Assembly (NCBI GenBank): GCA_019421005.1
Contig: JAHZGA010000015.1
Span: 1-24,707, forward strand
Direction: 5' to 3'
From: a bacterium
GTDB lineage: Bacteria > Bacillota_I > Bacilli_A > RF39 > UBA660
Length of the DNA: 24,707 nt
Below are positions 12,473 to 19,015 of the stretch, in pieces. The notes beneath the pieces were generated by a model. The model was given only the letters and a program-made list of their open reading frames with translations, was not told the origin of the DNA and ran no database searches. Every line of letters begins with the position of its first letter. Position 1 is the stretch's first letter. The position numbers and the translations under genes were made by a program.

Positions 12473-14520
12473 ACTATCACCCTTTCTTTTATGTTTATTT
12501 TTCCATTTTTTAGTGTAATTAATTTATCAAATAAATCTAAATTATCATTACGATGATTAACAATTAAAATTGTTTTATTAGGGTATGCTTTAAAAATGTT
12601 TTTTAATATTTTTCTTTCTAAATTAATATCCATTTGATTTAATCCTTCATCAATAATTAAAATTTCTGGTTTTTTTAATAGTGATCTTGCTAAAATCAAT
12701 TGTTGTTTTTGTCCCCCTGATAAATTTGAACCATTTTCTTCTAGAAAGGTATTATAACTATTCATATCAAGAAGTGGTTTTAATTCACATAATTTAACAA
12801 CTTTATTTAAAGTTATTTCATCAATATCACTATCAAGTACCAAATTATTATAGATTGTATCAGTGAATAAATTTTCCTCTTGAGCTATAAAAGTTATATT
12901 ATTAATACTATATTTATTTATATCAATATCATCAATATAAATAGTTTTTTTATTTGGTTTATAATATTGCATAATTAATTTACACAAAGTACTTTTCCCA
13001 CTACCACTACAACCATTTATCATTATCTTTTCACCAGGTTTTATTTTTAAATTAATATTTTTTAAATTCTTATCTCTTCCATTATAAGAAAAATTTAAAT
13101 TTTTAATTTCAATTTTACCTTGTTTTATATTTAATGATTTTAACTTTTCTTGTTTTAAAAGATTGTTTAATTTATTAAACGCTAATAAGGCATCATCTAT
13201 TACTCTATCTAATTCAATTATATTTCTTAAAGATAACATAAAATAAGTAAATAATATATTAAATGTTAATAAATTGCCTAAAGTAACTATTTGGTTATTA
13301 ACTAAAATCATTCCTAATGTAATTATTATTAAAGGTCCTATTAAATAAATAATTTCTTTTAAAAATTCATGAATATTTAAAAATTTATTTAAGTTATCCT
13401 TTTGTTTTATATATTCATTATATTTATTACTAAATTTATTAATTATTAAGTTTTCAATTTTAAGACCTTTTATAGTTTCAAATGATTTAATACTTTCATG
13501 TAAATAACTATTAATACTATTGTTTTTCATTTGAACTTTATCTAGAAATAACTGATATTTATTTTTAAATATCATCATTAATAAGGTATATATCAAAATA
13601 ATAATTATACTTATTAAGAATAATATATGATTAATATGTTTTAAAACAATTAAAGAAATAATAATTAATGGTAAATCAAAAAATATTAAAATTATTAATA
13701 AATTAATTAACTCTTTTACTTTGGTTATTTCTTTAAATTTAGAAATAACTTCACCAGTAGTTCTATTATTATAATAACGATAAGGAAGTAAAATAATTTT
13801 TTGAAACATTTCCATGGTTATTTTTTTATCTATTTTAAAACTAATTTTAATTAATAATTTTTTTCTTACAAAGTCATTAATATTTTTAATTAAAATAATT
13901 GATAAGAAAAAGATAAAACCTAATAAAAAATAATTATTGTTATTTCCTTTTAACATATATTGCATTTCAAATGATAGAACAATTACTAATAACGATGTTA
14001 TCCATGATAATAAACCAATTGTTAAAATTGGACTTTTATTTTCAAACATAATATCTTTTATATATTTTATTAAAGAATATTCCGGAGTATATATTGGTAT
14101 TTTTTCTATTGGAGAAGCTGTAATTATTTTGTTATTGAATATTTTTTTAAATTCATCTATTGATATTTGTTTTACTTTATCACTAGGATCACCTATTATA
14201 AGGTAATTATCAGTATAATTTATTTTATAAACAACAATATAATGATTATAGGTGTTATTTAGAGTAACATAGGCAATAAAGGGTTTTAAAACTTCTTTTA
14301 AATCATCTATATTAGCTTTATAACCATTACTTTTAAAGCCTAAATTTCTTAAAGTTAAAACCATATCTAAAGCAGTTGTTCCTCTTTTAGTTGTATGGCA
14401 CATTTCTCTTATTTTTTCAAGTGGTACATAACCATCATAATATTTTATTATAGTAGCAATGCAAGCGGGTCCACAATCTTTTAAGTCATCTTGTTTTACT
14501 AAAGGATATTTATTTCTCAA
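12469..14520 (-). CDS. Peptidase-containing ABC transporter (C39, bacteriocin exporter)
   Basis: A 683-aa protein that both cleaves double-glycine leaders and exports the peptides. The C39 peptidase domain (1-135) has the catalytic Cys16 in KQDDLKDCGPAC, His93 (YNHYIVVYK) and Asp111 (IIGDPSDK). A six-helix transporter domain spans about 155-460. The ATPase has Walker A GCSGSGKST (503-511), signature LSGGQ (600-604) and Walker B ending Asp624-Glu625. The start is TTG at 14520, with AAGGAGGTG five bases upstream. No HlyD/LcnD-type accessory protein is present. The two peptide genes follow it in overlapping frames, so they are its likely substrates. The order is transporter first, then peptides. 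Confidence 0.95.
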   Translation of the reverse strand: MRNKYPLVKQDDLKDCGPACIATIIKYYDGYVPLEKIREMCHTTKRGTTALDMVLTLRNLGFKSNGYKANIDDLKEVLKPFIAYVTLNNTYNHYIVVYKINYTDNYLIIGDPSDKVKQISIDEFKKIFNNKIITASPIEKIPIYTPEYSLIKYIKDIMFENKSPILTIGLLSWITSLLVIVLSFEMQYMLKGNNNNYFLLGFIFFLSIILIKNINDFVRKKLLIKISFKIDKKITMEMFQKIILLPYRYYNNRTTGEVISKFKEITKVKELINLLIILIFFDLPLIIISLIVLKHINHILFLISIIIILIYTLLMMIFKNKYQLFLDKVQMKNNSINSYLHESIKSFETIKGLKIENLIINKFSNKYNEYIKQKDNLNKFLNIHEFLKEIIYLIGPLIIITLGMILVNNQIVTLGNLLTFNILFTYFMLSLRNIIELDRVIDDALLAFNKLNNLLKQEKLKSLNIKQGKIEIKNLNFSYNGRDKNLKNINLKIKPGEKIMINGCSGSGKSTLCKLIMQYYKPNKKTIYIDDIDINKYSINNITFIAQEENLFTDTIYNNLVLDSDIDEITLNKVVKLCELKPLLDMNSYNTFLEENGSNLSGGQKQQLILARSLLKKPEILIIDEGLNQMDINLERKILKNIFKAYPNKTILIVNHRNDNLDLFDKLITLKNGKINIKERVIV

Positions 14521-14523
14521 TTT

Positions 14524-14552
14524 TTCACCTCCTTATAATATAATAAGGTGAA
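14524..14552 (-). promoter_or_regulatory. Hairpin that would hide the transporter ribosome site
   Basis: In the transcript, TTCACC-TTAT pairs with ATAA-(GGA)-GGTGAA around a six-base loop: ten base pairs with a three-base bulge. The 3' arm contains the AAGGAGGTG ribosome site of the TTG-initiated transporter gene. If the transcript starts upstream of it, translation of the whole bacteriocin operon could be throttled. No convincing -35/-10 pair is visible upstream. Confidence 0.45.
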
Positions 14553-14577
14553 ACTATCTTATTTCCTTTTTTTAATT

Positions 14578-14607
14578 AAAAAAAATGATAATTAAATTTC
14601 ATTTTTT
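14578..14607 (-). terminator. Terminator overlapping the rsmD stop
   Basis: AAAAAATGA / TCATTTTTT with a ten-base loop and trailing T on the minus strand; the TGA in the left arm is the rsmD stop (14601-14599). It separates the ylbD-ylbE-rsmD transcript from the bacteriocin operon. Confidence 0.65.
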
Positions 14608-15120
14608 GTAAACTTTTATTATTTTATCACTCATTTTTTTTATTTTAATACATTCATAATAATCTTTTATATCATTAGAACTTTCTACTACAATTAAACC
14701 GTTATCATTTAAAATATTATATTCATCTATTTTTTTTATAATATCATATAAATCAAATTTATTATAAGGTGGATCTAATAATATTAAATCAAATTTTATA
14801 TTATTTTTAAATTTATTTAAAGCTGTTAAATAATCTAGATTCAATACTTTAGTTTCTTCTTCTATATTTTCTAAATTTTTATTAATAACTTTAATAGCGT
14901 TTTTATCAATATCAACAAAATAACAACTATCTGCTCCCATACTTAATGCTTCTATTCCTAAAGCTCCACTGCCGGCAAATAAATCTAAAACTCTACCTTT
15001 AATATTATTTTGAATCATTGCAAACATAGATTGTTTTACTCTACTCATTGTTGGTCTAGTATTATTTAATTTAAATCCATCTAGTTTTTTTCTTTTATAT
15101 TTACCACTTATTACTTGCAT
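14599..15120 (-). CDS. rsmD: 16S rRNA (guanine-966-N2)-methyltransferase
   Basis: Methylates G966 of 16S rRNA in the assembling small subunit. The 173-aa protein has the N-terminal ISGKYKRKKL and RPTMSRVKQSMFAM, the SAM-binding motif VLDLFAGSGALGIEALSMGA and the catalytic DLILLDPPYNK. The length is normal. It follows ylbE by 24 bases. In B. subtilis this gene (ylbH) also lies downstream of ylbD and ylbE, though with ylbF and ylbG between them; those two are absent here. Confidence 0.95.
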   Translation of the reverse strand: MQVISGKYKRKKLDGFKLNNTRPTMSRVKQSMFAMIQNNIKGRVLDLFAGSGALGIEALSMGADSCYFVDIDKNAIKVINKNLENIEEETKVLNLDYLTALNKFKNNIKFDLILLDPPYNKFDLYDIIKKIDEYNILNDNGLIVVESSNDIKDYYECIKIKKMSDKIIKVYKK

Positions 15121-15144
15121 AATATCACCAATTTTATTCTACCA

Positions 15145-15366
15145 CTATTTTAAGTTTGAAACAAGTGCACTGAACATTTCCATTGTATCTAATATTTTAT
15201 TTATTTTATCTTGTGGTCTTAAACCTAATTTTTCTTTAGCTTCATTTTCAAATTGTTCAAAATTATCTGGATTACGATTTAGGTATTTATACCAATAAGA
15301 ATTTTCTCTTAAATAGTTTATATAATCAGGATTACTTTTTATTTTAAATTGTGTTTCTAAAGTCAT
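15145..15366 (-). CDS. ylbE: YlbE-like protein
   Basis: A 73-aa protein matching the YlbE-like family pattern: short helix, then INYLRENSYWYKYLNRNP and a C-terminal helix (ILDTMEMFSALV). No biochemical function is known. The ATG overlaps the stop of the preceding gene by one base (TAATG), so the two are translationally coupled. The neighbours ylbD and rsmD are those of the Bacillus cluster, which supports the call. Confidence 0.85.
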   Translation of the reverse strand: MTLETQFKIKSNPDYINYLRENSYWYKYLNRNPDNFEQFENEAKEKLGLRPQDKINKILDTMEMFSALVSNLK

Positions 15367-15716
15367 TAATCTTCAAAATGGCGATATAAAGGTCTAGGTT
15401 TATATTCTTCTTTTGTTGTATCTTTATTGTTAGATAAATCTTGGAATACTCCTAATACTCTTTGAATACTGCCAACTCCTTCTTGTAAGCTATCTAAATC
15501 AATAGCTTTTAACCATCCTAAAACATCTGTAACTCCTGATACTTTAGTTTCTGTTTTAATGTTTTTTTCTTTATAATCGTTCCATATTTCATTTTCACTT
15601 CCATATAAATCAAACATTTCATAGAATTTCTGCCATGTCATTTCATTATTTTTTACAAATTTAATTAAATGCGGATTATCTTTTACAAATTCTTTAAATT
15701 CTTCTTTTTTAGTCAT
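15366..15716 (-). CDS. ylbD: YlbD-like protein
   Basis: A 116-aa protein with the YlbD pattern: FKEFVKDNPHLIKFVKNNEM, TWQKFYEMFDLYGSENEIW and a C-terminal segment ending PRPLYRHF. In Bacillus it is described as a putative spore coat protein, but here there is no other sporulation gene in view, so the role is unknown. AGGAGAG precedes the ATG. It is the first gene of ylbD-ylbE-rsmD, preceded by TATAAT without a good -35. Confidence 0.85.
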   Translation of the reverse strand: MTKKEEFKEFVKDNPHLIKFVKNNEMTWQKFYEMFDLYGSENEIWNDYKEKNIKTETKVSGVTDVLGWLKAIDLDSLQEGVGSIQRVLGVFQDLSNNKDTTKEEYKPRPLYRHFED

Positions 15717-15752
15717 TTAACCCACTCTCCTAATAAATTATATGAAAAACAA

Positions 15753-15780
15753 GAAAAAAATTTCAGATATTTCTGAAATT
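15753..15780 (-). terminator. Terminator overlapping the wecB stop
   Basis: AATTTCAGA / TCTGAAATT (nine bp) with a four-base loop, followed by a T run on the minus strand. The wecB stop codon (15781-15779) overlaps the base of the stem. Confidence 0.85.
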
Positions 15781-16876
15781 ATTGGTATTTTTCTTTTAAA
15801 ACTTCAACAATTCTTTCACTTGCATGTCCATCACCATATGGATTAGTAGCATGACTCATTTGCTGATAAGCATCTTTATCTTCTAATAATTTTTTAGTTT
15901 CATTATAGATTACTTCTTCATCTGTTCCAACTAATTTTAATGTTCCAGCTTTAATTCCTTCTGGTCTTTCAGTTGTATCTCTTAATACTAATACTGGTTT
16001 TCCTAAAGATGGAGCTTCTTCTTGAACACCACCACTATCAGTTAAAATTAGGTATGATTTCTTTTGAAAATTATGAAAATCAATTACTTCTAAAGGTTCT
16101 ATTAATTTTACTTTATCACAAGATTTAAATACTTCATTAGCAGTTTCCCTTACTTTTGGATTCATATGAATTGGATATACAACTTTTACATCATCAAATT
16201 CATCAACAATTCTTTTGATAGCTTTAAAAATATGTTTCATAGGTTCTCCTAAATTTTCTCTTCTATGAGCTGTTAATAAAATCATTCTATCATTTTTAAT
16301 CCAATCTAATACTTCATGATGATAGTCATCTTTAATTGTAGTTTTCATAGCGTCTATTACAGTGTTTCCAGTTATATATATTTTATTTTTGTCTTTACCT
16401 TCGGAAATTAAATTATTATAGCTTACTTCTGTTGGAGCAAAGTTGATATCTGCTAATACTCCAACCATTTGACGATTAGCTTCTTCTGGATAAGGAGCAT
16501 ATTTATTCCAGGTTCTTAAACCTGCTTCAACATGCCCGATATCTACTTGATTATAAAATGCAGCTAGGGCTCCTGCAAAGGTTGTGGTTGTATCACCATG
16601 AACTAAAACAATATCAGGTTGTTCTTTTTTTATTACATCTTCTAATCCTTGTAAAGCTCTTGAAGTTATTTCTGATAATGTTTGACCTTGTTTCATAATA
16701 TTTAAATCATAATCTGGTTTTATTTCAAATATATTAAGTACTTGATCTAACATTTGTCTATGTTGAGCAGTAACACATACGATTGTTTCAATTTCTTTAT
16801 GTTTTTTTAATTCTTTTACTAAAGGAGCCATTTTTATAGCTTCTGGTCTAGTACCAAATACTGTCATTACTTTCAT
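15779..16876 (-). CDS. wecB: UDP-N-acetylglucosamine 2-epimerase (non-hydrolysing)
   Basis: Interconverts UDP-GlcNAc and UDP-ManNAc in the cytoplasm; in Gram-positives the product feeds the linkage unit of wall teichoic acids or other wall glycans. The 365-aa protein has FGTRPEAIKMAPLV at the N-terminus and the catalytic residues Asp95 (VHGDTTT), Glu117 (GHVEAGLRT), Glu131 and Arg135 (YPEEANRQM), and His204 (LTAHRREN). The UDP-binding SGGVQEEAPSLGKPVLVLRD follows. Alternative name mnaA. It begins two bases after murD, so the two are an operon. Confidence 0.96.
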   Translation of the reverse strand: MKVMTVFGTRPEAIKMAPLVKELKKHKEIETIVCVTAQHRQMLDQVLNIFEIKPDYDLNIMKQGQTLSEITSRALQGLEDVIKKEQPDIVLVHGDTTTTFAGALAAFYNQVDIGHVEAGLRTWNKYAPYPEEANRQMVGVLADINFAPTEVSYNNLISEGKDKNKIYITGNTVIDAMKTTIKDDYHHEVLDWIKNDRMILLTAHRRENLGEPMKHIFKAIKRIVDEFDDVKVVYPIHMNPKVRETANEVFKSCDKVKLIEPLEVIDFHNFQKKSYLILTDSGGVQEEAPSLGKPVLVLRDTTERPEGIKAGTLKLVGTDEEVIYNETKKLLEDKDAYQQMSHATNPYGDGHASERIVEVLKEKYQ

Positions 16877-16878
16877 TT

Positions 16879-18219
16879 TTAATTCCTCTTTCTTATTTCA
16901 TTTACAACATTTTTAAATAGTTCTCCACGACTTTCAAATGAGTCAAACTGATCCCATGAAGCACATGCCGGACTTAAGAGAATAACATCATTTTCGTTTG
17001 ATAGATTATAAGCAGCTTTTGTTGCTTCTTCTAAATTATCTAAAACAACACAATCGATATTTATCTTATCAGCGTATTCTTTTATTCTATTTTTGGTTTC
17101 TCCATAACAAATTATTTGTTTTACGTTATTTAAATAAGGTGTTAGTTCTTCAAATGAATGTCCTCTATCTAATCCTCCTAAAATTAAAATTGTTGGATTT
17201 TTAAATGAACTTACAGCTATTATAGTTGATTTCACATTAGTAGCTTTAGAGTCATTATAAAAACTTCTATTATTAATTTTAGTTACAAATTCTAATCTAT
17301 GTTCTACTCCACAAAAACTATTTAGAACTTCTTTTATTACTTTGGTATCAATATTAAATTGTTTTACTGCTAAAATTGCACTCATGACATTTTCATAATT
17401 ATGATTACCTTGTAATCTTATATCATCTGTTGTTAATAATATTTCATTTTGATAATAAATATTATTATTTTCTAAATAAATATCAGTTTTACTTTTTCTA
17501 GAAAAATATAGTTTTTTTGATTTTATGTTTTTAGTACTTTCTAATACATCATTATCATCATAATTAAGAATAGCTATATCATCTTTAGTTTGTTTTTTAA
17601 ATATTCTTACCTTATGATTTTTATAGTTTTCATAATTTTCAAAAAAGTCTAGGTGAACTTGTGTTAGGTTAGTCATAACAGCTACATCTGGTTTAAAGTT
17701 AATAAAATCTTGTAATTGATGTGATGATATTTCTAACACTAGTAAATCATTTGGTTTAATACTTTCTAAAACTTTAGAAACAGGTATTCCAATGTTTCCA
17801 CCTAAATGAACATTTACTCCTGCATGGCGCAATATTTCATAAATAAGGGTGGTTGTTGTTGTTTTTCCGTTTGAACCAGTAACAGCAATTATTTTTACGT
17901 TTTCTGGTAATAAATTATAAGCAACTTCAACTTCGTTAATAACAGGAATATTTAATTTTTTAGCTTTAACAACACATTTATTTTTATAATTAATTCCAGG
18001 ATTTTTTACAATAACATCAAAACTTTCATCTAATAGTTCTTCTGGTTTATCAGTAACTACATAATTAATATTTAATGATTGTAATTCTTTAACATGTTCA
18101 CTATTTTGTTCCTTACAATCAGTTATTATAATTTTATCAGTATATTTCCTTAATAATTTGGCTACTTCATATCCACTTCTAGCCATTCCTAAAATAAATA
18201 TTTTTTTGTCTTTATACAT
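16879..18219 (-). CDS. murD: UDP-N-acetylmuramoyl-L-alanine--D-glutamate ligase
   Basis: Adds D-glutamate to UDP-MurNAc-L-Ala in peptidoglycan synthesis, so the organism is walled. The 446-aa protein has FILGMARSGYEVAKLL at the N-terminus, the ATP loop VTGSNGKTTTTTL (115-123 core), LEISSHQLQ, FYNDSKATN and LSPACASWDQFDSFESRGELF, all MurD signatures. The length is normal. The rest of the division and wall cluster is not adjacent; murD here is paired only with wecB. Confidence 0.97.
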   Translation of the reverse strand: MYKDKKIFILGMARSGYEVAKLLRKYTDKIIITDCKEQNSEHVKELQSLNINYVVTDKPEELLDESFDVIVKNPGINYKNKCVVKAKKLNIPVINEVEVAYNLLPENVKIIAVTGSNGKTTTTTLIYEILRHAGVNVHLGGNIGIPVSKVLESIKPNDLLVLEISSHQLQDFINFKPDVAVMTNLTQVHLDFFENYENYKNHKVRIFKKQTKDDIAILNYDDNDVLESTKNIKSKKLYFSRKSKTDIYLENNNIYYQNEILLTTDDIRLQGNHNYENVMSAILAVKQFNIDTKVIKEVLNSFCGVEHRLEFVTKINNRSFYNDSKATNVKSTIIAVSSFKNPTILILGGLDRGHSFEELTPYLNNVKQIICYGETKNRIKEYADKINIDCVVLDNLEEATKAAYNLSNENDVILLSPACASWDQFDSFESRGELFKNVVNEIRKRN

Positions 18220-18247
18220 ACTTTCATCCCTCTCAAATGTTATTTTA

Positions 18248-18278
18248 ATTATAACACAAGGTTGCTTTTTTTAGCAAC
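18248..18278 (-). promoter_or_regulatory. murD promoter with dyad in the spacer
   Basis: TTGCTA (18277-18272), 18-base spacer, TATAAT (18253-18248) on the minus strand. A perfect 6-bp inverted repeat GTTGCT / AGCAAC with a six-base loop (18261-18278) overlaps the -35 and spacer. Spacing and -10 are good; the dyad may be an operator or chance. Confidence 0.55.
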
Positions 18279-18325
18279 AACTATTAATATTATACTTATT
18301 ATTTAATAAAATTCCTCTATATTTT

Positions 18326-18353
18326 AAAAAAAATTAGAATTTAATCTAATTTT
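18326..18353 (-). terminator. Terminator of the CYTH gene, copy 1 of a repeat
   Basis: AAAATTAGA / TCTAATTTT (nine bp) with a six-base loop, followed by T on the minus strand. The gene's TAG stop (18348-18346) lies inside the hairpin. The same 27-base sequence recurs at 18989-19015. Confidence 0.8.
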
Positions 18354-18933
18354 GGTATGTTTTTTTAATCAATTCATAAGCTTTTTTTACATCATAATCA
18401 TAAATATCAAGTCCTAAATCTTTTATTTGATTAAACATTTTATTTTTTTGATTTTTTATTTCTTCACTAGAGATATTATTATAATCATCAGTTGCTTCAT
18501 ATTCAACTAATAGTCCTAAATTTTCAACATTTTGAAATGCTAGTTCAAGATTATCTTTTTTCATTACTAAAACATCATAATTAACAGAAATTATTTCTTT
18601 AAATTGTAAACATCCAAATAATTTTTTGGCTTTATTTAAATCATCACAATTTAAATTTATTTTTTCTTCGGTAATAACTTCATTATTATCATATACTTTA
18701 TTTTTATAAGTTATTTTTTTAAATTCTTCATTTCCTACTTTTAAATATCTTAAAAGGATACAGGTCTTAAGGATATCTAATATTTTATTTTGATTTAATT
18801 CATTATATTTTTGAGTTAAGTATTTATCTTCAACTCTACTTTCTCTGATTTTTTCAAACCCTTGTTGTTTTAGTTTTTCTAAAACATTATCTAAAGTTTC
18901 ATTTACTTTAGCAGTTATTTCTATTTGTTTCAT
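18346..18933 (-). CDS. CYTH-domain protein (class IV adenylate cyclase-like)
   Basis: A 195-aa protein that fits the CYTH tunnel fold of class IV adenylate cyclases and triphosphatases. The N-terminus MKQIEITAKV has the E-x-x-x-K part of the ExExK signature with Thr at the second Glu. It is followed by a basic segment (FEKIRESRVEDKYLTQKY), CILLRYLKVG, ITYKNK, VITEEKINL and LGLLVEYEA, the usual strand series with acidic and basic tunnel residues. Substrate not decided: cyclase, thiamine triphosphatase or inorganic triphosphatase. GAAAGGATG precedes the ATG. It appears monocistronic. Confidence 0.75.
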   Translation of the reverse strand: MKQIEITAKVNETLDNVLEKLKQQGFEKIRESRVEDKYLTQKYNELNQNKILDILKTCILLRYLKVGNEEFKKITYKNKVYDNNEVITEEKINLNCDDLNKAKKLFGCLQFKEIISVNYDVLVMKKDNLELAFQNVENLGLLVEYEATDDYNNISSEEIKNQKNKMFNQIKDLGLDIYDYDVKKAYELIKKTYQN

Positions 18934-18968
18934 TTTTTCATCCTTTCTATTATAGTTTTTCTGTTTTA

Positions 18969-18977
18969 ATTATACCA
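18969..18977 (-). promoter_or_regulatory. Extended -10 promoter of the CYTH gene
   Basis: TGGTATAAT on the minus strand, just after the parC terminator and 36 bases before the ATG. There is no clear -35; the upstream part is the terminator's T run. Confidence 0.5.
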
Positions 18978-18988
18978 TAATAATAAAT

Positions 18989-19015
18989 AAAAAAATTAGA
19001 ATTTAATCTAATTTT
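18989..19015 (-). terminator. parC terminator, copy 2 of a repeat
   Basis: Same stem AAAATTAGA / TCTAATTTT and six-base loop as at 18326-18353, with the parC stop TAA (19005-19003) in the loop region, followed by T-rich sequence on the minus strand. Confidence 0.8.
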
